A stretch of 64,000 bases of DNA from Leucogyrophana mollusca (taxonomy: Eukaryota > Basidiomycota > Agaricomycetes > Boletales): the NCBI GenBank assembly GCA_021014945.1, contig MU266405.1, positions 47,808 through 111,807 on the forward strand, in the 5' to 3' direction. A program made the translations under genes and the position numbers. Positions 24,410-37,953 of the stretch are shown in pieces (position 1 is the first letter of the stretch; the number at the start of each line of letters is the position of its first letter). The notes under the pieces were generated by a model. The model did no database searches. It was given only the letters and a program-made list of their open reading frames with translations, and was not told the DNA's origin.

Positions 24410-24777
24410 TTCAATACTCTTGTTCTTGCAGTCTTGACCTACTGTTTTGTGCCTTGCTATCGTTATGCTTTCAATAGTTAGCCACCGGTAACTTATATCC
24501 CGTATGTTTAGTGTTATATTCAGACTATTGAACAGCATTGGTGTTCAACCAATGGAATTGTAGGATTTTAGCTTCGGTTCAATATAATCACAAGTACTAC
24601 CAACGGAGTAATGATGAACGGCTTGCGGTATCACATTGATCCCGCTGTTTTGGGCTTTGCTCTACTACCTGTTAACTTCCTGTGCCCTGCCAATCCACCA
24701 ACCGCAAGACTGTCATGCACCACCATTTAACGCCCTTCTTCGCCCCAAGAACCCCTTCGTTCTCTGGCAAGGGCACG
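24410..24777. other. Intergenic region
   Basis: 368 bp between the homeobox-like gene and the F-box gene. No feature beyond presumed UTR and promoter sequence. Confidence 0.5.
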
Positions 24778-26484
24778 ATGCAGGCGCTTCCCGCTGAAAT
24801 TGTACTGCAGATAATGCAAGACATGCATAGGGAGGACCTTCGAGAATGCCTAAGAGTTTCTTGCCTTTGGCACAATCTCGCTGTCGGATTGCTTTTCCGC
24901 ACTGTCCATCTGTATTTTGGATGCTGGGGAGACCAATACATCCGGGGCGGCGCACAGGAATTCTCGGCGGAACAGGTGGTACGTCTGACGAGTGACAATT
25001 GGGAGGTACTGGACCACATATCTTCCAACCCAACATTTGCATCGGCAGTAAAGCAAATCGTTGTTCACGCGTACGACGATTCTCTTTGCATCTACGAAAA
25101 AGGCACGTCCCTCAAAACATGCATATATCCCTCACAAGGCCTGAAGCTGACTGCTTAGATATCCAGCTTGCCTGAGCAAAGCCTTGAAAGCCCTTCCTTA
25201 CTTGCTATCATTCGATTGGCACAGCACAAGGCGAGCAGCATCAGCTGATTCAGAGCCGAACATCAAGCTTCTTCGCGCGCTTTCTCAGTCGTGCCCTCAG
25301 CTTCGTCATCTTGGCCTCCCGGCGTTGTAAGTAAATCAACTATGCGTCATATGGCCTTGTTGGCACTAATAGATTTCTTTAGGCTCTATTCGGGTGATAT
25401 CGTCGATTCCTTCGGGCATCTATGGAGCATCTCCATAACTCCTCTTTGCGACGGGCCTTTCCTCGACCCGGACACCTCGGAGGTGGTCGTCGGTCTGGAC
25501 AGGATCCCATTTGTCGACGACGGCGAGGCCTTTCGCAACAAGACCACTCAGACTCTGCGTCGCCTGCAGCTTGTAGATTGTTTGCTTGGCGCCACACCTA
25601 TCCATATCTTCATCCAATTGACGGAGCTGAACCTTGTGCGCCCAGGTGACTTGGGGGGCCTCAACCTAATTCTTCGACACGCCGCGTGCTTGGAAGCCCT
25701 GGGCCTGCACGATGTCTCCGATCCGGAAGTGTATTCGGTTTTGAGCAGTAACGCCGATGCCCTCCCGTTCCTGAAGTCATTCATGCTATCTTCTGGTGAT
25801 GGTCTCAGTCCAACCCATGCCAAGAACCTGCACAAATTTCTTCTCGGGCGTTCCTGCATGCGGAGGCTTTGTATCAACGTCGAAATGTGCTATACAGAGC
25901 TATCCATTGTTGTGCTCAGTATCAACAGTATGAAAGAGCTAGAAGCCTTGGGGCTATCCATCAGCGGTGGTGGATTTTCCCAGACTTCTTCCGTGGCACC
26001 GGAAGACAGCGACATTTGGATCAAGTATATACCACAGTCACTCCAGGCTATCATGCTGAGTGTGTCGGGTTGCGAGGACGAGCTTGCGGTTATAGTAAGC
26101 CTAATGACGCCCCTACATATATTTCCAAGTATGACTGACGTGGCCTTCGTTTTCCCGTAGTTTCAAGGATTCTCCAAGTTGCCGTCACTCACGTTCGTAT
26201 ACCTTCCTGATTCTGATCTATATGGGGGCTACGCCGGGGGATTACCACCCGCTCAGCACATTGTCGACGAGCTGCCTCGACTTACCTGTGTCGGCTCTTC
26301 GCGTGATATCTGTGATGTGAGGAGGACTGCATCCGGAGTAGAGTTGCTTCATTGGACGCAAATGAAGATAGACACACGAGGACAAGATGACTTTAGCAAT
26401 GTACATGGGGCATGGCTTCTGCGTCACAACTTATGGTTAGACCTTCGGTCCCCCGTTGAGGCATTCTGCTATGGCGGCTTCTAG
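24778..26484 (+). CDS. F-box protein
   Basis: ATG 24778 gives MQALPAEIVLQIMQDMHRED and LRECLRVSCLWHNLAVGLLF, a classic N-terminal F-box that would bind Skp1 in an SCF ubiquitin ligase. An upstream in-frame ATG exists, but the F-box begins right at 24778. Later exons give LRALSQSCPQLRHLGLPAL, LRRLQLVDCLL, LTELNLVRPGDLGGLNLILR, MRRLCINVEMCY and LEALGLSISGGG, an irregular leucine-rich pattern common in large fungal F-box families. An intron at about 26094-26160 (gtaagc...cgtag) joins LAVI to FQGFSKLPSLTFVYLP. It ends VEAFCYGGF, TAG 26482-26484. Substrate unknown. Confidence 0.75.
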
Positions 26485-27154
26485 AGTGCTCCCATCGCAT
26501 GTGCCAAACACATCTCGAGTGACTGGGTAATGGGTCTGAATTATTAGCGAAGAGAGGAGTCGTAGATTTTTTCGTACTGTCTGGTGGAAGGTTTTAGGAG
26601 AAATGTACTGTTATTTGTTGCCTCCTCGGGGCTATGTAGTTGCTGGTGATCGGCAGGCTTAAAATTGGTAGTTCGAATTCGTTGCGGCCAATAACTCTAC
26701 CGGTCTGCCACTAAAAATGATCGAGGACGATATTGCTGTTCCCTCTGCTAGAACATTAATATGTCGCAGGTCCCGCGACCTCTGCACGCTATGTTGTCGA
26801 CACATCGCGCCAACGATTGTGGAGATGCGGTCTGTTCTGCCTGACGTGATAATTACTCTGGACCGCCGGAGCTGTCAAATAACGGAAGCAAATATTATCG
26901 ATGTTGTTCCCGAAGACAAGGACGATCACCAAGGAGGCGGAACAAAATTGAAACAAAGACTCGTCGGCAGTTGCCGTTACAACGCGGCTTTGTTTTGATG
27001 CTTGTTTGGTTCGGGAAGAACAATGGAACGGACATCTAAGTAAGGGTCCGGCATATGCGCAAGATATCTTTCCTTTCTACTTCGTTCAACTCGTCTTTTG
27101 CGCCAAAGTCGCTCTTGACCGTGTAATTCACCCCTTTACTGACTTCTAGGGCGG
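26485..27154. other. Intergenic region upstream of PKA
   Basis: 670 bp. A 93-codon frame at 26717-26998 has no recognisable motif. An acceptor-like ttctag ends a few bases before the kinase ATG, so a 5'UTR intron is possible. Confidence 0.45.
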
Positions 27155-28592
<1,438 letters not shown>

Positions 28593-29077
28593 CAGCCCAG
28601 GACCTTTTTATTATCTTTACATTATTCTGTGCATGGCCCTTTCGCATGACTGTTGTTTGTAATACCCACCCAACCACTGACTCATTACGCACGTTGTACA
28701 TCGCATACTCTGCATTCTTGGGTTGTTGTAATTCAAAGCGGATTTCTTGCAGAGTACGCACTCGCTCCCGCTCACACGTTCCCGGAAGTGACACCGAGAT
28801 AAGCGCCCGCAGCGCAATATTGTTTCGCGCTCATGTTTGGTTGGAACAAACATGCACACCATGTCGAAAAATGGCCTTCGTCCTTTCCAAAACCTCAGAC
28901 GACGAGGGCCTGCTCAATCTTGCTTCTACATTTTCAATCTGACCATACCATCTTGTCGAGGGTTATCCGTCGGTGCAAGAACCTCGCCAAACCATCCGGA
29001 ATCTGCGGAGATCAGTCTTTCAGGGCGGACGTGTAACCGAGCTGGCCTTGCCCGTTGCATGGCTAAAAGGGTCACAC
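28593..29077. other. Intergenic region upstream of SWR1
   Basis: 485 bp. It could contain an additional 5' exon of SWR1, since the codons before ATG 29078 stay open back to about 28970. No independent gene is supported. Confidence 0.45.
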
Positions 29078-32000
29078 ATGGAATCCCCAAGTCTTCCGGG
29101 TGCTTTAACGAGGGGTATACTGGGAGATGGTCCGCAGAATAGGTCATTGAATGGACGAGCTTCTGGTTGCGGAGACGCCGAGGCCATGGGAGAGTGGGCT
29201 GCTACCAACGAAGCTGTTGCTACTGAGCGCTCTAGGATGCTTGTGGAGAGACAGACCGAGTTGGATAACATTTTGGACACTCATGATAGCATGGTAAGCT
29301 TCCGAATATTGGGCCCTTGTCCCTCCCTTGATCGACGGAACAGGTTCGGGAAGTATTCCATCTGGAGAAGTTCGTCACTTTGCTGGGATATGATCCCAAG
29401 GTATGTTCTTTGGGGTTTCCGTGAATGGGTTGGCTTATCTCGTGCCAAGATTGCGAAAGAAGACAACTCTTTTGTATTCCAGGAGGTACACATACTGCGA
29501 CGTTGCTTTTGTTTAATTCACTCACTTCTTCCTTTATGACTCAGTACAAAGCCGGCTACGATCTCCTAAATCAAGCCACAACGTCTGCAGGGCCTTCTAG
29601 AAGTACCCGAAGAGCTCATACCCGACGAGTCCACGATCTCACAGCCTCTTCGCCATCAAAACCCCAGGAACGCGTAGTCAGAGGAAGCTTTGATCTGAAT
29701 GGCGATCGTGACATGCCGATTTCGGCGAAAAGCAAAGGAAAACAGAGGGCACTCGATGACAGCGCACCCCCGCCACTTTCCCAGCCCCCCGTCCAGAACA
29801 AAATGTCGAAAGCAAAGGCGAGACCTACGGCCAGCCTCGTACAGCCGATCAAACCTCGCCGGGTTGTTCTCATGGATCCGGTCAACCCTCCGAGCACTCT
29901 GGACGTGAATGCAACACCATCCATATCTTCTGGTCCATCCCGAAAACGCTCAAATCTGGATATCGCCTCACCTACTGTCCCTTCATCGCCACGAAAGAGG
30001 CGGAGATCCCATTTATCGTCAGTGGATGATATCGTTATCCACAACGCTGAATCGCCTGCACCACGCCCTCGTCGCACTGTCAAGTCTGAAGTTACGTCCT
30101 CTGCTATCGCCGTGGAGAGCTCATCGGAGGGTCCGAATCTGACCACTCCCCGAGTCAGAGTAAGCGTGGGCTTGATCTCCGAGTAGCATTATGCTAACAG
30201 GTTCCGCAGAAGTTATCATCGCATTCTACGAGAAAGTCTGAACTGCCGAGTTTGTCCTCAGAGCAGCAGCAACCTTCTGCGCTATCGGAAAAACCTTCCA
30301 TCAGGCGCGTCAAGCTCATCGTTAGGAGACCACCTCCGGCTTTCTCCAACCCTCGACAGCGAGCACCACCCGCCAAATTTGGCTCATCACTGAACGCGTT
30401 TCTCACATCATACGTATCCCTCGGTGATCAAGATCTACAGGAAGAAACCTTAGAAAAGATGGCACAAAAGGACGCGGCCTTACTTGAGCGTGTTCATTCT
30501 CTCCGGAAAGCCGGTCGGATCATGCTCGATGGTGACACGTTCAGGGATATCGCCGGGAAGAACGGTATGATCATTAAACAGCCGAAGCGGAGCGGAGACG
30601 CTTGGGACCAGGTTGTGGAAGCCGTTATACAGAGAGCTCGGCGGGGACAGTTGAAAGGGCGGCACGTGGCTGCCCAAGTGGCAAGCAGGGTACAAGCGTA
30701 TTGGGATCAATACGCTCTTCGTGAAGACAAGGCGCGGGCGCAGGAAGAAAAACGCCTTCGAAGCTTGGCGAAAGCCACTATTAAGATGGTCACAAGTGAA
30801 TGGAAGAAGGCCGTCTTTGTACGCGCTTTAAGGTCATTTTTGTCTTTTGGAATTGGCTGACTTTTCCACATAGCACATCCGCGAACAAGAAAGGCTTCGC
30901 GTCGAGGCGGAAGAGATGCGACGAGGGCACGAACACTTGGACGCTATCCTCAACCAGTCTGGACAGATCTTGGAGACCCAGCAGGTGGAACTTGCGAAAG
31001 GTGACATAACCAGGTCGCGCAGTCGATCGAGCAGCGTTTCAACCACGTTTCGGGGCTGGGGTTCCGACGAGAGCGATGAGGAGGCGCCTTCCGAAGCCAG
31101 TGGGGAAGAGGAGGAGTTTGAGGTGGAGCAGCTTCATGAAGACTCGCGTTCAGACACGGAACACCAGACTCACGAAGAAGAGCGCGAAGAAGAAGAGAGT
31201 AGCGAGAATGATGATGAAGGAACCAGTGCTCTCGCACTACTCGGAGAACATTCCACTCGGTTTGAAAGCAGTCTAGGAAAAGATGAGAGTTTGATTGCTT
31301 TGCTCGGCAGTCAAGCCATGTCCGAATCCGAGGCCGATCAGGATGTTGACAATTATATGGCGCTGGGTGACGAAGACGGACCAAACCTCCACCCACTCCT
31401 TTCCAACTCCATGTCATCACCCCCTGCTCCGCCATCCAAAACATCAGAGTCGCCAAGCATGATTTTCGATGTTCATTCACCGAGGCGACTCTCGCCCTCC
31501 CTTGTACCAGAGGCGGATGACTATGAGATGGATGAGCTGGGCGGATCGTTTGCGCATCCGGCAATGGATCCGGCTTCACCTGCCTCGAGCGTCATTGACC
31601 ATTCTGCCTCCACCTCTGTCGCGAAAGATAGTCCTCAGGTGGAAATTGATCAGACAGCTACGTCAATAATTAGGTCCATGGCCGATGTCAACGCTACCGG
31701 TCCTGATGACATGGTGGTATCCCCTCCCACATCACCCGCTACTGGAGAACCCGATTATTCCGGGAAACCTGTCGACTCGATAGCACTAACAAATGACCAA
31801 ACTTACGACAAGCTCTCTCATGCACACTCTCCAAGCCTCGCTGAAGACGATAAGCCTGAAACCTTGGACGATTCTGGATTTGCCAATTCGCAGCAGATCT
31901 TTGACAGGGAAGACCAGGAAGAAGGCCATCACATTCCAGAGTATCTTAAGCCTTTCGCTGTCGCACCGGTTGAATGGGCCCCTGAAAACAAAATCACGCC

Positions 32001-34674
32001 ACCTCTACTACTACGTGGTGTATTACGACCTTATCAACAATCAGGTCTGGAGTGGCTGGCGAGTCTGCATTCGAACAACCTGAACGGCATCCTCGCAGAC
32101 GAAATGGGTTTAGGGTACGTTTGTCGCTATTTCAGTGGAAGCACACGCTGAAAGTACTCTTCAGGAAAACCATCCAAACGATATCGCTGTTGGCTCATCT
32201 CGCTTGCGACAGAGGGATCTGGGGACCGCATCTTATAGTACGCTTTGTGTGACAATGATATGTTCCACATACTTACCAGCGTCTAGATCGTACCAACCAG
32301 CGTTCTCTTGAACTGGGAGATGGAGTTCAAGAAGTTCCTGCCCGGATTCAAGATTCTTAGCTATCATGGAACTACCAAGCGTCGGAAAGAACTGCGTCAA
32401 GGATGGTATAATAAGCACCACTTTAACGTTTGCATCACATCGTACACGTTAGCAAGTCGGGACGCCCACATCTTCAAGCGGAAAGCCTGGTACTATATGA
32501 TTCTTGATGAAGCCCACATGATCAAGAACTTCAAATCACAGCGGTGGAATATACTCCTGATGTTTCGATCCTTTCGGCGACTTCTGCTCACGGGCACCCC
32601 TTTACAAAATAACTTGACCGAGCTTTGGGCGCTCTTGCAATTCCTCATGTCGGGCACCAATTTCGCCAATCTGAAAGAGTTCGGCGAATGGTTCTCGAGT
32701 ATGCTCTTACATTCTGTGTCTTTATATTAAATCTAACATTGTTCCTACAGATCCATTAGAAAGAGCGATTGAGATGGGCACCATGTTGGATGACGAGACA
32801 TTGCAGCGTGTTTCAAAGTTGCACACGGTGCTGCGACCGTATTTGCTCCGTCGGTTAAAGCGAGATGTAGAGAAGGAGCTTCCAAGCAAGTTCGAGCACC
32901 TCGTTCTATGCCCTCTATCGAAGAGGCAACGATATCTATACGACGAGTTCATGGCTCGAGCACACACAAGAGAAGCTTTGCAGTCGGGGGTCTACCAGAA
33001 GATTGCCAACATTCTCATGCAGTTGCGGAAAGTGTGTAATCACCCAGATCTCTTCGAAGTCCGCCCTATTGTCACGTCGTTCGCAATGACGCGCTCCGCG
33101 GTTGCCGACTTCGAAATCAAAGAGCTCTTGGTGCGACGTCGGCTACTCCACACCGAGGATGAGGACACTCTGAACCTCAACCACCTGGGACTTCGCTTCG
33201 TTGACAACCAGAACGTATCGCTTCTATTTGCTCTCGAAACCCATCGACTGAATGCTACCTCGAAACTACCTTATTATTCTGAAATGCTCGGAGAGCCACC
33301 TCCAAAGGACACTCGCACTATCCAGGGGTATCGGGCATATCAAGCGTACCAGCAACGCGCACAAACAATAGCTCGCTGGTCGCATAATGCTTATCTCAAT
33401 CGTCTTCGCTGCAGTCGCCGACCGATATATAGCCAAGAACTATTGAATACTGTGAAGGGGTTTCACCGCCCCATCTTGCCATTATCCGCTCTTGATTTGG
33501 GCCACAATTACCTGGATACCGTGATTCTGACTAATGCGGCAGTCAAGTCCTACGCAACGCGTGCTCGGGAACTCTCCGGCGTAGTCGACAAATTTGCATT
33601 CGCGACGCCTCCGGTCGTCGCCCTAGACCTTCCCCGGGTCGCTCTACCAAATTTTGAAGCTCAGGCAGCTTCCCTGGGTTTGGAATTTGACTCAGTATTG
33701 CATCAAGCCAACGTAAAGCTGCAGATCGCGTTTCCCGACCCTTCTCTCCTTCAGTACGACTGCGGAAAGCTACAAGAACTCAGTCGCTTATTGAGGGAGA
33801 GGAAGGCTGGAGGTCACCGAATTCTTATCTTCACCCAGATGACGAGGATTCTCGATATCTTGGAAATCTTTTTAAACTTCCACGGCTACCTCTATCTTCG
33901 CCTGGATGGTGCCACGAAAATCGAGGACAGGCAGTACATCACCGAGAGATTCAATGCAGATTCAAGGATATTCTGTTTCATATCGTCGTCGCGGTCAGGA
34001 GGAGTTGGCATTAAGTACGTTTGACAGTTTTGGTTCGAGGTGATCATCTAAATTCCTCTTAGTCTCACAGGAGCCGATACTGTTGTCTTCTATGACAGTG
34101 ACTTCAATCCTCAAATGGATCGACAATGCGAGGACCGGTGGGTAAATTTGTTTTCGATTTCTGACTGTAATATTCATGTTTTCACTGCAGCGCGCATCGT
34201 ATCGGTCAAATTCGCGACGTTCATATCTACCGTTTCGTGTCGTCGCACACCGTTGAAGAAGCTATGTTACTCAAAGCAAATCAGAAGCGGTCTCTTGACG
34301 ACCTTGTCATCCAGAAGGGTGAATTCGACTGGCGCTCGCTCTTCGAAGATGAAGGGGCGTTGACCAAAGCGTTGGGAGAGTTCGAGGACACTGAAGATGC
34401 ACACGCAGCTGCAGTCGCAGCGAGGGAGGAGAATGTTCTCGAGGGTGCAGACGAAGCCGACTTTGGCGATGCTGAAGTTGCCGATGCGCGTGCCCCAAGC
34501 ACACCACAAGGGGCTGCAGAACCACAACGAGAAGGATCTGTGCACGAGAACGATGTATACGATGCAGCTGGTGAGGACTACGTCGCAGATGAAGACGAAG
34601 GGGGGGCTGTCTCTGACTACATGATAAGCTTCGTTCGATTTGATTCTGATTTTTTTAGAGACTGGCGTTTGTAG
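29078..34674 (+). CDS. SWR1: Swr1, catalytic ATPase of the SWR1 chromatin-remodelling complex
   Basis: Swr1 replaces nucleosomal H2A with H2A.Z. The start is provisional (ATG 29078, [12 protein letters not shown]). The N-terminal block [20 protein letters not shown] is Swr1-like. An HSA helix region ([20 protein letters not shown]) is followed by a long acidic linker (about 31060-31230) that may contact H2A.Z-H2B. The split SNF2 ATPase follows: [18 protein letters not shown], motif I DEMGLGKTIQT (split by the intron near 32116-32164), [51 protein letters not shown], a large insertion, then [59 protein letters not shown] and [20 protein letters not shown]. The C-terminus FRDWRL precedes TAG 34672-34674. 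About eight introns. Confidence 0.93.
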
Positions 34675-34945
34675 GTGTCCTTCCGTCAGCGAAGACTGGG
34701 ACATGGATGTTGTCGGCTCCTTGCTTATTCTATTATTGATATCTATGCATGTTTCCCACCAATACTACACTGCACCGTGCAGCCTAATTTCATGCTTCAC
34801 TCGTCATTTCTCAGAGGCCTCATGGCCTTAGTCGCTTTGAAATAAATGGATTGTTGCTTTTGGCCGCTAACGCGTGGGATGGCGGCATCTTGTCATTTCT
34901 ACAATAACACCTTGACCACCAACAGTCACGCGACTCAGGACGACT

Positions 34946-34953
34946 TATATAAA
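34946..34953 (+). promoter_or_regulatory. TATA-like element directly before a start codon
   Basis: TATATAAA lies only 8 nt before ATG 34962. If it drove transcription at the usual 30 bp or more downstream, the message would begin inside the gene, so it may be coincidental. Confidence 0.25.
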
Positions 34954-34961
34954 ATACGAGG

Positions 34962-35402
34962 ATGTCTCTTCTCTCCTTCTTGGGTTTGGGACAGGCCCGA
35001 AGTCGTGCTAGAGCCCCGCTCTCGGTGACTGATATACTTCACCGCACGTTTGTCAGTGGGCTAGCTGCTCTCACCGTCTACGGACTTTTCTTGGGATACG
35101 CCGTGCACCGTGAAACGTTAGCAAAGGGCAGAGGTGAGTAATCCCCAAACTCCCTGCTTCTAGCTGCTCAATTGCCTGTAGAGGTGCATCTCGTTGGATA
35201 GAATTAGTATGCAGCGTTGACCATTTGATTAATAGATCATGGCCGCTCGGGAAGCTGAAGCTAGAGAGCGTGAGGAGGCTAGCGTATGTTTTTCGAACTC
35301 TGCGTCTACGACCCACTCACGGGCTTTGATTAGGCCGCAGACGAAGCTCGAGAACAAGCCTTAGCTGAAGCTGCGCAGTCAGCTTGGCATAAATCGCACT
35401 AG
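34962..35402 (+). CDS. Small single-helix membrane protein, Cox14-like
   Basis: ATG 34962 starts MSLLSFLGLGQARSR, then SVTDILHRTFVSGLAALTVY and GLFLGYAVHRETLAKGR: a short N-terminus, one transmembrane helix and a basic flank, resembling mitochondrial Cox14-type assembly factors (LHR...GL..LTVYG pattern). The rest is an Ala/Glu helix, MAAREAEAREREEA then EAREQALAEAAQSAWHKSH, TAG 35400-35402. Exon 1 is 34962-35133. To keep frame, introns 35134-35181 (48 nt) and 35184-35235 (52 nt) must flank a 2-nt exon AG (35182-35183), giving KGREIMAARE; the last intron is 35284-35333. Alternative: a 30-nt intron and a 20-nt exon. Predicted 96 residues. The Cox14 assignment is tentative. Confidence 0.6.
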
Positions 35403-35970
35403 GTCGTAGAGACATCTACCTGGAATTTTGGGTTGGTTGTAGGTGGTTCGTCAGCGTCGTCCAAATGACGTATGCAAGGGAATGCACTGCTAATCAGCAA
35501 GCTTTTTTGGTCGAAGCCAGCATTTTCCTTGCGTGTAGGCGCGTAATCTGCCGCAAATATGCACCGCATGCAAACCGCATGTTCTAGCACATTGTAGACG
35601 CGAGCTACTGCACCATTAATGAAGATACTTATACGCGTCTGGTTGGTTCCAGCGAACCTTATATGTGCAGGCCGTGCTTATCTGCCACTTCCATCGTGTT
35701 CGCAGTACAACAGCAACATGCATACACAGTATCCTGTTCTATACAAATAACACAGCGCATCGATTCCCGGATCCCTCTGTTCACCAGATGCTTTAGACCC
35801 TTCATACAAGTCTCTTTCTCGGGCTGTAGTACACGGCTTATCCTCTTCTAGCATTCCAGATCCAAGGAACCGCGATCTCTCGTCGCATCGGTGAGTACCC
35901 ACACACATAAAAAAGAACCCGATTGATAGAGGACATTACGTGGCAGATACCCCCTACTACTTCGACAGCT
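35403..35970. other. Intergenic region with probable 5'UTR intron
   Basis: 568 bp between the small membrane protein and the G-domain gene. A canonical gtgagt donor after catcg near 35890 and a gtggcag acceptor near 35946 suggest a 56-nt intron in the 5'UTR of the downstream gene. Nothing else is seen. Confidence 0.45.
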
Positions 35971-37837
35971 ATGCCGAAGTTAGGTGCAGGAACCCCACTG
36001 GCACTTGATAAATCCCCCAACATCATTATGTTTGGGGAGGTAAGTTCTGGAAAGCGCTCCGTTGTCAATCTCATCGCAGGGGAACCTATTACACGGACGT
36101 CAGCATCAGGCTGCACTTCAGACATGCAAAGATACGATGTGCATGTTGCGGGTCGGCTCCTCCATCTCTGGGATACAGTCGACCTCAACCAACCTTCTTC
36201 GGAAGCCAATAACCACCTCGTCACCATCGAGAAGACTTACAAGCTCATACGCTCTTTCGAACAGACCGGTGGCGTCTCCCTGTTAATCTACTGCATGCGG
36301 GGTGACAAAATATCGGCAGCGGCACAGAGTAACTACCGATTATTCTACGAAATCCTCTGTGGAAAACAGGTGCCCGTTATTTTCATCTTCACCAACCCCG
36401 GCGACAAACCTTTTGCTACGGATTGGTGGGAGGTCCACCAGGGTATGTTCGATGGACTTGGAATGCATAGTGTTGGCCATGCCTGTGTCACCACAGAGCT
36501 ACCACCAGCACAGGATGGTACATATGGAGAGAAGTACGAAGAGTCGAGAGAAATGATGCATAGTGTGCTCCAAGCACAGTATGGTTATACAGAACGACGG
36601 CAGCAGGAGAAACGAGTACTCCCAGATTGGTGGCGGTCCCGAAGCCTGGGTCCTATCCACCTGCGTACAGTTGGTGATCTGGAGATGAGACTCAACAAAC
36701 AATGTGGATTTTCAAAGGCGGACGCAGAGTACCTTGCACGCAGGATAGAGGCGCTATCAAAGGTTGACAGCGGTCCTAGTCTTACCGGCCCGAGTAATGT
36801 TTACACACGAAGGCCCCCTGGGGTTGAAAGCCCTCCAATGGTTGGTCATGACCTCCTGATTGTGAGGGGGAAATATCGGGCTGAAATTCTTGTCCCAGTC
36901 CCAAACAGAACCACAAGCCAACAACTTCCAAATTCCCAATGTGAGTCCGTCTGCCGCATGATCAGCGACAATACCACCGACCAATATTCCCTCAGTTATT
37001 CCATGATATCTCTCACCGTGGGTCATCTTGGACCGACTCTGACTCTGTGCTGGACGTAAGGTTGTAGATTTTTCTTTCCTTCCTCTACTGAGCAGGCGTT
37101 ATGGGTTCTAGCTGCCTGCTGTACCCCACAAGGATGTAAGAACCACGAAAAGTGGTACCACCACAACAGACCACCCGCTCCCATTGGCACATCCACAGCA
37201 GCCACCCCCGACTGTGCCGGTGGGCCCATCACCACGTAGCAGGGAAGCCAGAACCCTCCCATACGACTCTTTGTTAGACGTGAGCTTTTGTAACTATCTT
37301 ATTTCACACTTCTCATCTCATTTTGCCCTAAGCTACCTGCTATTCCATTGGAACCCCCATCGGAATCACGGGTTCATGGTAACCGCCGAATTTACAGGAG
37401 TGAAAGTGTGGAAAATTCTCTAGCAAGAGCGACGGCATCAGACCCTTCTGTGCCTGCTCGTGCACGAGCCAGATCACTCTTGCGGCTCTGGACAAGCGTT
37501 CGCAAACTTGGGAATCATCACCGTGTCTTGTGGCTCCAGTCATCTTTAAGAAGACGAAACCGTTCTCTACAGCGGGTGACTGCAGATGTCCCCCTCGCAC
37601 AGGATTTCCCGGTAGGTGTATTTCGAGTAATCTTGTTCTGAGCTTACAATATATCCGCCATAGCGACTGATAATTTCCGCACCCAGAAACAGACGCAGAT
37701 TCCAATCACGTCGTAGTGGCACCAGGGATGAAGTGGAGGATACAGAGAGTGACGAGTCATCAGATTCGGATTCATACGAGAGTGTGGGATGTCTAGACTA
37801 CTTATGTTTTTGTATGTGCTTTCGGGGATGTAGGTGA
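35971..37837 (+). CDS. AIG1/G-domain-like protein, probable pseudo-GTPase
   Basis: ATG 35971 (MPKLGAGTP). The G1 loop is NIIMFGEVSSGKRSVVNLIA: the residue after the Walker Lys is Arg instead of Ser/Thr (36055-36057). G3 reads LWDTVDLN where relatives have DTxG (Asp replaces Gly at 36181-36183). The G4 position reads FIFTNPGDKPF. The remaining fold markers ANYRLFYEILC-like and DWWEVHQGMFDGLG fit a fungal AIG1-like G-domain. After introns in the 36860-37600 region, all phase 0, come a Ser/Pro linker, a basic stretch (RSLLRLWTSVRKLG), an acidic Ser-rich stretch (VEDTESDESSDSDSYES) and a Cys-rich end GCLDYLCFCMCFRGCR, stop TGA 37835-37837, which could be palmitoylated. Nucleotide hydrolysis seems unlikely; role unknown. 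Confidence 0.62.
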
Positions 37838-37953
37838 AAGTGTGAGCCTCTGGTGAGCGCGGCTCATGGCGACCGGGAAGTTGGTGTATGATAGCAAACT
37901 GGATACCTTTACGATAGATATAGACAGCTACTAGTACCATAAATACACTTTAA

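Noticed and set aside
26640..26720. tRNA-like GTAGTTCGAATTC (B-box resemblance)
   Set aside because: No matching A box, acceptor stem or anticodon arm could be folded around it.
26717..26998. 93-codon frame before the PKA gene
   Set aside because: No motif and located in the presumed promoter.
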